NCBI RefSeq assembly: GCF_005239225.2
Contig: NC_133286.1
Span: 20,908,572-20,972,571, forward strand
Direction of reading: 5' to 3'
Length of the DNA stretch: 64,000 bases
Origin: Populus alba
Lineage: Eukaryota > Streptophyta > Magnoliopsida > Malpighiales > Salicaceae
Shown here: positions 23,845-36,348 of the stretch, one piece after another
Layout: each line of letters begins with the position of its first letter
How positions within the stretch are numbered: position 1 is the first letter of the stretch
Position numbers and translations under genes: made by a program
The notes under the pieces: generated by a model
Database searches by the model: none
Seen by the model: the letters and a program-made list of their open reading frames with translations, nothing else
What the model was told of the DNA's origin: nothing

Positions 23845-25605
23845 GCAGTAACCATCTCACATTAATCGTCATAGGTAATGAACTTTGATGGAGTATTTTT
23901 TTGCTTCCATACTGGTCGTTGAAATGTATCATTTTAATCTGGTGCAGTGCTACGCCAGTTGGCAGTTGCAATATTTATTTCTCGAAAAAGTCAACTCTTT
24001 CCATCCTTCTCTGCGATTCCTTTCTCCATGGGCCTGGGCTTAATAACTTTGCTACGTTTGGCTGTGTGTTCTTCCCTTATTCGTGGAAGATGATGGAAGT
24101 AAATTCCAGCGTGGAGATATTATTGTACATACTGTCGTTTGTCAAAAGGGCAAGGCACGGCACCGGAAGGTAGTAGAGCCTCCAATTTTGAAACAAAATT
24201 TAGTCGAAACTCAAGTTCACCTGCATTCTCCTCTGCCGTTTCATTCTCCTCCTTCAATCACTCCTTAATAACAGAGATTACCTTTGCTTCCAGGTTCCAA
24301 GTCTTCATGCAATGTTGTTGAGGATTTTGTTCTTCTTTGTTTGTTGTTGATCATCAACTGAGAAACACCACATTAAGTGTGGGTTGAAGAGTTGTTCTAG
24401 CAAGCTAGCTAGTTAGCTATCATGGCAATGCAGCCAAGCTTGATCATACTGGTGGCATGTAGGGTTTGGAGGGTTTTAAGTGAGCTGGTCTCTGTTTGCT
24501 TTATTGTTGCTGATGATGTTGCTGTCTCTCTGAGCCAACAACTAAATGTCGACTCTGATTGAGAGAAATCTTTGTCGTCGGTGGCCAATAGGGTTTGGAA
24601 GGTTTTTGATTCTTGAAGATTTGTACTAGTTGGTTGCTTGATTATAGGGATTTAAATTCTTATTTCTGCTTATAATTCTGCAATCCCAGTTTTTTTTTTT
24701 TTTTTTATAAACCCATAGATTGAAAATTGTAATGATTTATACCCAAAAACAAGAAGAATAGATGATGACACAATTGCAACTTTGTGGAATTTTAATGGCT
24801 GTTTTTTTCCTCTTAATTCATGTTTTTTTGTGATAAAAATTTGTGGTTTGTAGCATTACTCGTCTGAAAATTATATAGCTATAACATAAATCTTTGCAAT
24901 TGCAAGATTTTCTCATCAGGCTGGGGGAGGGAGGATGAGCTAGGGTTTCTCACGGTGCAAAGACAGCGAAAAAGATAAGTTTTAATGCCAAAATTTTCTT
25001 ACAAATTTGAATTGTTTTTGCAGCAACTCCTCGTCGAGCTTTGATGCAAAATCAGTCACAGAAAACTCTTAACATGAGTGTGCATAAGGTTGATCACTCG
25101 ATTGTGTTAAAGAAAAGGGCCATGAGTGCACAATGTTGATATAGCAAAATTGTTGGTGTTTCTGCTGCATCTATCAAGAACCCTAACAATAATAATTTAG
25201 GGATGCTAATGGGTATTCACAAATTAAATTTCAATTATATTTATACCCTATCCAAAAACCTTATATACATCCACTATGTTTTAGATATTCATTTGAATAT
25301 GTTATCCAAGTATTATTTATTATTTAACATAAAATATATATTATATGGGTATCATTTCAGCATGATTTATAAACAGAATTCTTTATAGAAAAAGATTGTA
25401 CAAAATGTTCTGCTCGATTAATTCCGTCTCAAAGTATACAAGTATATACGATTTCAATCATACATGGCTATTGAAAATGGGGCAAAATGGAAAGCAATGA
25501 ACATGACTACAAGTTAAAGTTGTTAGTATGAGCACAGGCAGCAAGGACATTTTCTCTTCTTCAAGGCATAGGCAGCAGCAGGCCTTTATGATGAGACGAA
25601 AGGTT

Positions 25606-28600
25606 CTACTGAGGTGTCTGCGAATGTGGTGGTGGACCAGGTGGTAGTGGTGGAGGCATACCAGATTGGTTTCCAGACTGCAATTAGGATTAACACATGT
25701 TAAATGTTGCATACAAAAGCCTGCTCAGAATCTAGTAACATTTAGAATTCTGTACTGACTCTCATGTTCGTTACTTGTAAGAGACATGAACCATGATAAA
25801 TGCAACCCGGAAAAAAGAAAAGCATAACAGGAGCAGATAAAATTATGCATGCTTACATCAACAGTTTCCCTCGTCATATTTTAATTGAATTGCTGTGATC
25901 ATAAGTCAATAAATTCTATAAAATTTGCCAAATCCAACACACTGTAGACTTCAATAAGAGACAATTATCTCCATGACACAACTCCGCATCTCTCTATTCT
26001 GCCCATCATAGTGATCGAAGCAGCATGTTTTGGATGGTTTGGTTTTCAGTTTTGCGAACTGATACCAATTCGGCATAGAAGCCAGTAGACCTTTTTTAAT
26101 TGATAATTTAAACATTCCATGGGTTCCACAATGATCCATGTTCAAGTACACTGTTTAAATTGTCTATGGGATCTGAAAATGACAGGGACAAAATACCATC
26201 AATTTACACTGCACATTTTTAGTGCAAATATGGGGATGGTACATGGTCCATAACAAAACAATGTGATGTCTATCTTACCTGGTAGGGATTAAACCCAGGC
26301 ATCATCGGCATCTGTCCACCTTGAGGATGGTTGAATGGACCACCCTGTGGATACATTTGCCCCCCTGTGGCATTTGATAGGCCCTGCATATTGGGCAGGC
26401 CATTTGGAAAGCCCCCGCCCACTGGAGGGGCAGCACTTGTGGGCAAGGATCCTGAGTGCATTGGATTCATGCCCATAAAATGGCCCTGTGGCAACAGAGG
26501 TACCATCTGACTCATCGTCCCTTGCATCCCCTAAAAAGGAAAAAGAAAGAGTAAAATATAACATTCCAAATACACCTCATTAAGGAAAGTGCTGAACAGA
26601 TGTAACTTGAAATTAGAATTACAAAATCTATTTTAAACGAGACCATGTCCTTTCAATCACTAAGCATGTTTCTAATCAGAAGCCCGCTTTGCATCGTCAA
26701 CCATGCAGAGAAACTACTTGAGAATCTTTTTAAGTTATGCACCAAATTGCAACAATTGGAATTAAAGTGAGGGGGATGAGATGAACTTGGGAAAGAAAAA
26801 TAAAAGACTGGAGCGTTATATCATACCATTGGACCAGGCATTGATGAAGGCAAAGATCCGGGCATTGAAGAAGGGATTGGTGAAGGCATGCCATGAGGAG
26901 GGCGAGGTAGATGGGGATGAGAGAGCAGGGGTACATGGGATGGAGGCAGTAGCTGTTGCATGTTTGGAGGCGGCATAGGCAAAGGAGGCATGTGCTGAGG
27001 GAGTGGTTGCTGCTGCTGCTGCTGAGGACTTTGCTGATATCCCTGCTGCTGATTGGCTGCACGAAGTGACGGATGTGGACCAGGAGGAAGAGGAGGCCCT
27101 CCAAAGGGCATAGAAACAGGAAGAGGCTGCCTCTGCTCTCCCTGCGATGCATCAAGAGATGTAATTGATAGTGGCATTGCAGCTCCAATACCTGGAATAG
27201 TTCCTTCATTTCGAGTCAGTCCAGGAGCAAATGGTCCTGGAGTTGTTGGTGGTTCAGGTACATGGAAATTGCCAGGGAAGCGGCCACCAAGGGCAGGATT
27301 TTGCTCACCATAACCTGGTAGAGATGGTAATGCTTAGAAAATTAATTAATAAAATATGCTTTTGTATACTAATCATGTAATCATTGAAAATATCATGGCT
27401 TCAAATTTTTGGAACATGTACAAGGAGGTTTTCTGGCCAACACAACACATGATTGAATTTAATACAAAATATCGATCAAGCCATGTTCGGTTTCACCAGT
27501 TTGTAAAGCCTAACCTTGGTTTTGACCCACGTTAAATTTATCAAGGGCAGTGTCTCCTGGCCTATTTCGACACCAAAACTTTGTTGTGTGATCATTGCTA
27601 CCACTGCAGAAAAAATTATGCAGGTTTAGTAACTGGTGAGGTAGAAACGCCTTAGAAAGGGTCATAGATTAAAGCAATTTAATCATGTCATTTTTTTTTT
27701 TAATTTTAGTCCACCACCAGAACATTGAAATACAATTATTTGATATTCAAATCTTTCATGAAAACCAAATTCTGAAAGTTGCTACAGCCAAGTACTCATT
27801 TAGCACAAGCCAAGAACTCTCCTTCCTTTCTTTTAAATAGAAGATCATCATAGATAGAGTGCAAAATTCAGCACAAAAACGAAAATAAGAATCTTACCAA
27901 ATAAAAATATTGACAAAAGGGTTTCCAATAATATCAACTAATGGAACACCTAAAAAATACCAGAAGCAGAAAAGCATAATAAGCCAAAAAACCTATTCCA
28001 TGATACACTGTTTGCTTTAAAAAACTTCATTCCTTGGGATTTTCAAGTTTCCATGCTTCAAAGGCAGCCTGTATGACTGTTTCATATATTAACGATGCAA
28101 TTAGAGAGTAACTTGTTAAGCAGTTCGTATAATCAAATCTTTTACAAGTTAGATGACATGCACATTACAATGGCATTGATATGTGCCACTCACATTGCTC
28201 TTTAACAACTTTACAAACCAACTTACGATGCTATAGAACAACAAACAAGACACTGCAACTTCTATATAACTAGAAAAAAGTAAAGCTGCAGTAACTATAT
28301 TAAACCACATTCAATATTCCAAGCAATGACCCATGCCACCATTTTAACTTACTTTCTAATAAAATTCAAGAAAGGTAATTTATTTGAATACCCTTTCACA
28401 AGGGAAGGAAAACTAAAACCAGTTAACATTCCAGGATATTCAATTAACTTGAATTTAGCCAATTTACCTGCAAAGAAGATATCCAATAGGATGCCATGAA
28501 AGATCCCAAACACTATTATCATGAGCACTGGAAACTTCAACCTGGGGGGTTTCATGCCTATACATCACAGTCATAAGATACAGAAGCTATATGAGATTAC

Positions 28601-31600
28601 TTCCATATGAGCAGCAAGCAGCACAAATAGCATCAAACAAGAAAATAGAGTCAACCGACACAACCGGAAAAATGAGAGGAAATAAGATCAAAAGATTGAT
28701 TGTTTTCAGTAATCCACCATCCAAAACAAAAAAGGTTTGATAACCAACAAATTCTGAGAAGAAATCTTAAGATCTATTTTCTTGTTTTCTTATATTTTTC
28801 CTTGAATAATGAGCCCACAAAAAAATGATGGTTGGAGGACTCCATATACATCCCCTTCCACTGAATTACTTTAAATTACAAACACACACACACACACACA
28901 AAAGAGGGTTCTCTTCAACCTCCGTGTACTCATTTCCTTAGCATAGATTTTCAATGCCTTGCAAATATTTTAATGAAAACGTATTAAAAACAAATAACAT
29001 TCAATCACCTAATGTATACCATGATGAGAACTTCAGAAAGAAGTTGTAGAATAATTTAACAGTAAAAAAAATAGAGTTCTATTTGAGATATCAACATTAC
29101 CCCACAAGCCAATGGAAAATGGACCCGTCATAACTCCCACTAACAAAGTACTCTTCATGGAATGGATGCCAAGCCAATGCTGGAAATAGTAGAGAACATT
29201 TTTACGATAAGTATATTATACAAATCACACCACAGAAAAGTTACAGAATTAAAACAAGCATGCTAGCAATTTTAATCCAAGCTCAGCCAACAGTAAGCAT
29301 GGCATATAAAAGTGGAAAATTCCCATAACTTTATAATCAAGGGCAGACCATTATACAACTGAATTTTATCCTCATATGATGTGCATAGGTGAAAGGTGTT
29401 ACTAACCAGTCACGTCCTTCCGATGTCCACGGAAAGATTCAAGCTCCTTCATTGCCCTTAAATCATAAAGCTGAAAATGTGCAAAAATTACAAAAAGAGG
29501 GTCAAGGTAAAAGAGTGTCAACATTCAAGCCCCAACCCTTCATAATAGAGACCTTTGATGTGAGAAAGAATTTGCAAACCTTGATGATTTGATCTTTTGA
29601 AGCAGTCAGCACCCAGTTACCATTTTGATTCCATTTGACACAAAGAACGGTATTTTTGTGGCCATGACTGCAAAACCCATGCCGAACTTGTCAATTTTTT
29701 TTATAAAAATCCAAAACCAAACCTTAGCCTAATCACCAAGAAAATATGCACTCACAATGAGCAAAGTTCTCTTCCAGATTTAGCATCCCAGAGTTTTACT
29801 AGGTTGTCTTTCCCACCTAAAAAAAGTCAATTAGCAAGATCAACCACAACAATGCCAACTTAATAAAGAGATCATGAGGTTCCAAAAAAAATATATGGCT
29901 GACCTGAGACCAGAAGAGATTTTGTAGGGTGCCAATCAACACTCTTCACATCCCAACCATGGCCTGCCTGAGTTCAAAGTGATGCAGATAAAACTCTTTA
30001 GGTTACTCAGTGCAAATATTATGGGCACAACACACAGACAGTAATCTAAGCCATCAGACTGTCACTTACACCAGAACTAGAAATACATGCAACAGTAAGT
30101 AGTCCGATCACATCATGGAAGCAAACCCATTAATATTCCTTGCATTAGTCTCTAAACTATCTCTCACGGAAGAAAATGACTGAACAACAGTCTTAGGCCC
30201 ATTGCATATTTCAATATTCTTCTTTCAAGGTTAACTTTTCTGACTAAAAGCATGGCATTGTATCAAGCAATCTTAAAGAAACATTATTTGCAATAATTCA
30301 GGAGAATGGGAGAAAGAACGTCCAATTAAGTACCATAAAAGAATAATCCCACACAAACTTATTATCATATGTTCATTGACCAAAAAACACATTACCCGTT
30401 AATGAACGCTCTTCATGGCACCGAGCAAAGTCCCAAACTTTAACGGTAGTATCATCGGAGCATGAACAGAACTTCAAATCTGTCCTACAGAAACTGTTCG
30501 AGAGGTTTACAATACGAACTTCACTAACACCATGTATTAAGAAAAAAGAAGGAAAAGGAAGGGAGATATGAAGCAAATATCTACCTTAAGTCACGCACTG
30601 ATTCTTTATGAGCAGATTTATTGACCTTAACATTATTCATGTTGCTCTGCCAATACCTAAAAAAACATTAAAAAAAATATTAAATGAACAACATATACGA
30701 ACATAATAGCAACAAAGCTATAAGAACAATGAAGGACATATGAGAATTACTTAATTGAACCACCATCATCACCAGAGACCATCCAATTGTCATTGTGGCT
30801 CCATACCATAGACCTGATTGCTTGATCATGAGCCTGCACATAAAAGAATTCCACAAAAATCATCAATATGGCTTCTTTCCTGGTTAAAAATCAACATTAA
30901 ATGATCATATCTACACACCTGAAGAATCATTTCAAAATTAAATGACTGTCCATTCCAAAGGGTGAATTCCCCACTTTGAGAACCTGTGATTAGACGTTTC
31001 CCATTTGGAGTCCACTGCATATCAAGAAAAGGGTCAGAATATGTTTGATTACAAAGTTAAATGTGATGAATCCCAAAAGAAAGAATCAAAATGTTTTGCT
31101 GTATTTAAGAAGGGTAAAAATGGCAAGGAAGTTGTAATGGCAAAATAAATTTAGACCAGGCAAATAATAAACGGCATTCAAACTCATTTCAAATTAGATA
31201 ACATGCATGTGCACATCTTGCATGTATGTGCAGGTGCGCAGGCAGATGCACACACCTTTTTTTTTTTTATTAAGCAAATGAAATCATCTGCTCTGCCAAA
31301 TAGGAACTGGTTACTACTGATTAGAACTCAACAACTTTCTACACTATCACACACGAACTGCAGACTAAGGCCTCAAAGAGCTAACTGGTAGATAATTTTA
31401 AGCCTGGTAGGATGAGTTCAGTTTGTCGGAAACACCATGGATCACCAGTCTTCATCTAACTTGATTTGTTTCAACAGGCAATTTGCACATCTAGCAACAA
31501 TTTCTTCTTTTTTTTTTCATTCATATCAACGCAATGAAAGGATAAAACTTTATGCTATCAAAATGAAATTACGAAACAGCAAATAAGAATAATTGTGTTT

Positions 31601-33658
31601 AAGTCATTTTTCATAATGTCATACACAATTATATAATTTGACACCTCAGAAAGTAAAAACTGAAGTTTGAGGACCCATTAAATGAATTGCACTCTCATTT
31701 GACTCTGAGCCTGAAACATGTTTAACAGGGAAAGAAATATGACAGATAAATTCAGCACATATTCCCTTTCATAAAAACCAAAGCAAATTGACTTTAAACT
31801 TCTAACTTCAAAAGAAACAGAATTTCACTTGATGATCCATCAGAGAACAGTATGAGCAGATCATGCTACTTCCTAAGAGAAATAAATGCTTGTCTATTCA
31901 AATATGTAACAAAGTCAAGAATTCTGTCACAATCAGACTTACCAAAACCTGATTTATCGAACAACGGTTTTTGTTTAGAGATGTATGAACAAATTTTGTG
32001 GCAAAGCTTGTTGATGGATTATCAGAATAGGCAACTGGAGGCAACACCTACAACAGAGATCAAAACATGAAGAAAATTCACATGCTTGAAGCATAGAAAG
32101 TTATTAGACTAATAGCTACTTTGAGCATATCTCATAAAGAAAGAATATAGATAAACAATGTTCACTAACATCGATCGCAGCTGCTGGGGTATGTTGCAAT
32201 ACTGTCCTGTCCCTCAAGTCCCACTGCCACATACGAGTCTGCAGCAACACTGAAACAAGATTACAAGTGACTCAAATAACAAAAGATCTATTGATACAGG
32301 CACCAAGGGGACACCAACCACTTGCAAAAGCAAAAGAAACTAGCAAGCAAATCATTGATGGTACATCATATAAACCACATAAGAGAATACGTGATCTCTG
32401 AAGTTCAATTGTTTAATTCTTCTTTGTTGGAATACTATAAGCGTAAAGTTTGAACCCACAAGTCCTTCAAAGAGTTGAGAGTAGAATCTTTCTCCCAAAT
32501 ACTCTTTGTTCCACTCTCTTCACGAAACCCAAAATATTAGTAGAGGCATGCAAAATCCTCTACTTCTCTTTTTTTCCCCTGTAAAAAAACCACCACATCT
32601 CCAAGCAATTACAAAAACCTATAATTCTATCTTTTTCCCCTGTACAAAATCCACCACTTCTCCAAGCAATTACAAAACCCTATACTTCTCTGTTTTTCCA
32701 CTGTACAAAAACCACCACCTCTTCTCTTGGTCAAGATCAACTAATCCCACCATAACCCAAAGAAAACCACTAGTCCTGTACAACTATGAATTCAAAACCA
32801 ACACTGATAAGCTTTTATTCTTAAGCAAAATATAAAAGAAACCACCTACAGATTCAGATATTGGAATTAACACGGACAAATAGATGCCTCATCAATTATT
32901 CAATCACCATTACAAGAGCACCAAATCCGGCCAGAAACACATCCACAACCAAAAAAATAAATTCCAAGACCTACATCGCTTCCAATTGAGATACATATCA
33001 CAACAATTACCAGCTATCACATATTTCAAGCATTACCTGAATATACCTAACAACCGTGCTTGTATAATCAACTGCTCTCCTCTGCGTAAGCTTCCTCATC
33101 CTTTTTCCACCGTAACCATCACCATGATCTAACAACAACAACAACAAAAATCAATCAATCAATAAAATGACAAAATTCCAATCAAAACGCACAATCCATC
33201 ATCATAACTTAGGTTAAAATTGAAACCTGGTCACTCTAATTAAACTAATCAAAGACAGAATTTCCAAACCCTAAAACACTTAAAAAACAACAATGCACTT
33301 CTGTAACTAACTAACTAGCTTCGTATTTAGGAGGAGGAGGACCGGGGGCGGCCTGCGGATGATGGTGGTAATCAAGCGGGTTAAGAGTGGTTGATGAAGC
33401 GGAGGGTTGTCGCATCATTGGCGGTGGCTGCCCTCTTTGAAAATCACCACCGGGAGGCGGTTGCTGTTGCATATGTTGTTGGTGGTGGTGTTGTGGCTGC
33501 TGGTGCTGGTGCTGGTGCTGGTGCTGGTGCTGGTGCTGGTGCTGTGGCTGCTGGTGCTGGTGCTGGTGTTGTTGTTGTGGCTGCTGGTGCTGGTGCTGGT
33601 GCTGGTGTTGTTGTTGTGGCTGCTGGTGCTGGTGTTGTTGAGGATCACCGTAAATCAT
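25606..33658 (-). CDS. FY: Flowering-time/polyadenylation factor FY (WD40, Pfs2/WDR33 family)
   Basis: Eighteen exons in transcript order: 33658-33316, 33128-33037, 32238-32170, 32047-31943, 31014-30919, 30833-30751, 30656-30585, 30484-30396, 29963-29904, 29816-29756, 29667-29580, 29470-29407, 29179-29101, 28557-28468, 27603-27515, 27314-26827, 26530-26279, 25677-25606 (TAG). Phases close exactly to 763 aa. FY is the plant Pfs2/WDR33 homologue of the CPSF 3'-end processing complex and works with FCA in FLC silencing. Visible parts: His/Gln repeat at about residues 8-60; [12 protein letters not shown] segment; [20 protein letters not shown]; seven WD40 repeats ([42 protein letters not shown]); and a Pro/Gln-rich tail. 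Both PPLPP motifs known to bind the FCA WW domain are present ([12 protein letters not shown] and [12 protein letters not shown], the second in the last exon). It is longer than Arabidopsis FY (about 647 aa), partly because of the HQ tract and tail. Confidence 0.95.
28876..28901. repeat. (CA)n microsatellite
   Basis: A short run of CA dinucleotides within an intron of the FY gene. Confidence 0.8.
33470..33635. repeat. Coding CTGGTG hexanucleotide repeat in FY exon 1
   Basis: Repeated CTGGTG units broken by TTGTTGTGGCTG units. On the minus strand this encodes alternating His-Gln dipeptides and QQPQQQ blocks in the FY N-terminus. The track is open in several frames on both strands, which creates spurious Val/Ala-rich and Leu-rich open frames on the plus strand. 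Confidence 0.9.
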
Positions 33659-34170
33659 TTTTAACGGATAAATTAAACGGTGATCGGAAGAGGTTGGAGG
33701 GAGGAGTGAAGGGGATAAGAAACTATAAAATTCTGAATTGGAGTGAGAAACTGTTTTTTATCCAAATTTGTTAACAAAATATGCTAAACATCTAAGTTGA
33801 AATTTCAAAAGATTAATTAATTTTTTTTATAAAAAAGTTAATTTAAACTAAGATTATGAAAAAAATAAATTCTATTGGATTAACCATGAGAATTTAAAGT
33901 TTTTTTAAATAAAAATTAAAATATTTTTTTTTAAATTAAAATATTTAAATCGTTGTTATTAATGATATTAGAGAATATAATAGTTATTTTTTAAAGTATT
34001 TTTTATTTAAAAATATATTAAAATATTTTTTTATTATTTTAAAAAAATATATTTCATTATTAAATAATTTTAAAAAATGTAATTTTTATTTAACCTCGTG
34101 TAAAATGCAATATAAATGGAAGCTTAAACTGGTTAATAAACCGGGTTAAGTTTAATAATTATAATTATAA

Positions 34171-34425
34171 TTATAATTGAAAATATAAATAAATAAGAGA
34201 AAAATCTTCTTTCATTAACAACTGGTCTTCAAGTGTATATTTGTTCCGTACAAAAACAACGTAAGAAGTAGTGACCATAAAAAGGAACCAGCACACGTGG
34301 AACTGGTTGGTTACTCTCGATACCAATCCAAGAGAGGCAGCCGCCGCAGAGACCCCCACAATCGCCGCCGCAGCCACCAGTGTATTGCAACCTTTCCCCT
34401 GCCTGTAAGTTTTCTCAGATCCCAT
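34171..34425 (-). other. Unsupported 84-codon open frame antisense to the SRR1 leader
   Basis: An ATG-initiated frame with an Ala/Val-rich stretch (AAAAIVGVSAAAASLG) followed by a hydrophobic segment and a Tyr/Leu-rich tail. It lies in the divergent FY-SRR1 spacer and overlaps the proposed untranslated first exon of SRR1. I do not recognise it; its GC-rich part fits a leader exon equally well. Confidence 0.15.
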
Positions 34426-34825
34426 CTACCAAAATCCTTTCTAACTTCTTAAAAAAATAATTCTTTTATACTTCACATATGCAAATATGCAATCTTTGTA
34501 AATTTGGAAGACTGAGGACTGGATGTTATGTTAACGTAGTGTTAATTAGAGACCCTTTTGAAGAAGAATTTCTGTTATCTTGAGTTGTTTGATTATTCAG
34601 TTTTTCATGTTTAATTTCAGTTATTATGCTCAGTAATTTAAATTTTAGTTGGCCTTGGACCCTGTAAACCTGTTTAATTATCCAATTTTCTTTAGTCAAC
34701 ATGCATTATAGAATATAGACTGCTGAATATGTGGTAGTAGTAGTGGTCAGAAACTGTGTAACCGTAAGCATAATTTTCTTGCATGCTAAAGATCGATGGT
34801 ATAGGCTATGGAGTAATAGGATGTT

Positions 34826-34985
34826 TTTGGTAATGCGTTTGGACTGCGTTTAAAAGTGCTTTTTAAAGTGCATTTTGATGCTTTTTCATATGATTTTGGA
34901 TTTTTTGATATGCTTACGTTATAACCATCAAAAAGCACATGAAAACGCACCTACACCAAAATACCAAACACACAATGAAAGGAGC
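34826..34985. repeat. MITE-like inverted-repeat element
   Basis: The left end is TGTTTTTGGTAATGCGTTTGG and the reverse complement of the right end is TGTGTTTGGTATTTTGGTG, giving imperfect terminal inverted repeats around an about 160 bp noncoding interior with AAAGTGCTTTTT / AAAAAGCACAT arms. It sits inside the proposed SRR1 leader intron. Confidence 0.5.
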
Positions 34986-35514
34986 TTAAAACACTTCATG
35001 GTGGTGAGCCAAAGTGTCAGGCTTATGTGAGATTCGTGGAAATTATAGGGCCTAATAGAGATAAGAAGGTGAATTTAGTGTAATTATGCCGAATGGGGAA
35101 CCTGCAAAATTGGTTTCTGATGATTTATAATTAGGGTAAAGAAAACTTCTTTTCAGATTCTAGTTAGGTTTTAGGGTTCTGAGATACTTGCATGATTTAT
35201 GAGACCCTGCATCTCTCTTGAGCAGGAAAATGAAAGATTGTTTAGCGTGTTTCTCATGCTGATCTAAGGTGTGGAGATAATTGATTCACTTTTATGGACT
35301 TTTTTATGAGTGGAGGAGTAAGATATTTGGCTACCTGAATCACTCTTTACTTAGACAAAGGATTTTGGCTGGTGTGAATGGGAAGTATTTGACTGCTTCC
35401 CATAATTCACATGCTTGCTCTGTAAATCAACTTATCATTTTGCCTCGGGTTCAGACTTAACTAAAGTGAGGCAGTGTTTGTTTGCAAAGGAGAAGAGAGA
35501 GTTACTGTTCTGTA

Positions 35515-36348
35515 ATGACAGCTTCTGCAAAACTCCTTGCTCTTGACAAGCCCTCCCAAAATGAAAACTGGACAGTTGTGATGCCTCATCGAGGCAAAAA
35601 GAGAATACGTTCCCTAAGACATAATACTCCAGAAGCAGAACAGCAGCCATGGGTTCCTAATGAGCTTGAATCTGATCCAGAAAGAGAAGCAAAGTTAATA
35701 CAAAAGATGGAATTTTGTATCAAGAAAGTTGAGAGCTCTCGATTCTATGAGAACTTTTTGGAGCAAGTAGAAAATCCTGAAATCCTGGATTCTTTTCACA
35801 GGGTGCTGGGCTTTGAACCGAAGATGCCGATGGTGATATATGGAATTGGCAGCATTGAATCATATGAAAACCCTCGATTCCAGCTTAGTCTTGCTATCTT
35901 GATGAAAAGGAAGTTTTGTTGGATTGGGGACATAGAGGTTTTTGACCCAATTCTTTCTGCAACAGAGTCTCGGGTTCTGGAATCCCTTGGTTGTTCTGTC
36001 CTGTCTGTAAATGAGCAAGGTCGTAGACGCGCTGCAAAGTCAATGGTGTTTTACATGCCACATTGTGAGGCAGGGCTATATAACAATCTCTTACAGGCAA
36101 ACTGGGAAATGGAACTGCTTAATCATATTGTATTATTTGGAAATAGCTTTGAGATGTATGAGTTCTTTTCCGAGATCAAGAACTCCATTGTTGTGGAGTC
36201 AACAAAGCATGTTTTGGCTGCTCGAAAATTTGCAGATGAGTATGTGATCAAGACAGCTTCAGACGATTTTTTTGCTGCTTTTCATGATTCAAGCTGGCAT
36301 TTTTTCAACCCTGCTCTTGATACAGAGCTGCTGTTGGTTAAAAATTAA
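35515..36348 (+). CDS. SRR1-like protein
   Basis: Intronless coding region of 277 aa starting at the ATG at 35515; the frame is open upstream but has no earlier ATG, only TTG at 35482. N-terminal part: ENWTVVMPHRGKKRIRS, a conserved start of the plant SRR1 group. The SRR1 core follows at about residues 90-260, with MVIYGIGSIESYENPRFQLS, the FDPILSATE motif, YMPHCEAGLYNNLL and the VLFGNSFEMYEF block. In Arabidopsis SRR1 acts in phytochrome B signalling, circadian timing and flowering repression; fungal and animal relatives are linked to haem metabolism. Function here rests on similarity. It lies head-to-head with FY, another flowering-time gene, but nothing in the sequence shows shared regulation. 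Confidence 0.9.
   Translation: MTASAKLLALDKPSQNENWTVVMPHRGKKRIRSLRHNTPEAEQQPWVPNELESDPEREAKLIQKMEFCIKKVESSRFYENFLEQVENPEILDSFHRVLGFEPKMPMVIYGIGSIESYENPRFQLSLAILMKRKFCWIGDIEVFDPILSATESRVLESLGCSVLSVNEQGRRRAAKSMVFYMPHCEAGLYNNLLQANWEMELLNHIVLFGNSFEMYEFFSEIKNSIVVESTKHVLAARKFADEYVIKTASDDFFAAFHDSSWHFFNPALDTELLLVKN

Larger units (their letters stand above)
21453..25605. other. Transposon-rich intergenic region
   Basis: The left end should hold the 3' UTR of the ROMO1-like gene. The region contains a MITE at about 22100-22310 and a probable hAT element at 22389-23844. From 23850 to 25600 I find no gene; the overlapping short frames near 23900-24320 are not supported by similarity or codon pattern. 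Confidence 0.55.
33659..35514. promoter_or_regulatory. Bidirectional spacer and SRR1 leader with probable 5' UTR intron
   Basis: This separates the divergent FY (-) and SRR1-like (+) genes. GTAAGT at 34405 is a good plus-strand donor, and TTCAG ending at 35454 is a good acceptor 60 bp before the SRR1 ATG, so an about 1 kb leader intron is plausible. AT-rich repeat remnants lie at about 33945-34085 and 34826-34985. No TATA box could be assigned with confidence. Confidence 0.45.

Noticed and set aside
23901..24321. Overlapping plus-strand short frames as a candidate small gene
   Set aside because: Three frames are open at once, with no conserved motif or splice support, so there is no reason to prefer any of them.
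24400..24560. Possible MIR169-like precursor (GCAGCCAAGCTTGATCATACTGG)
   Set aside because: The match to miR169 is weak in the seed and centre, and I could not find a complementary arm.
33391..33774. Plus-strand Val/Ala-rich and Leu-rich open frames opposite the FY start
   Set aside because: They are products of the CTGGTG repeat, which is open in several frames; the minus strand carries the FY start.
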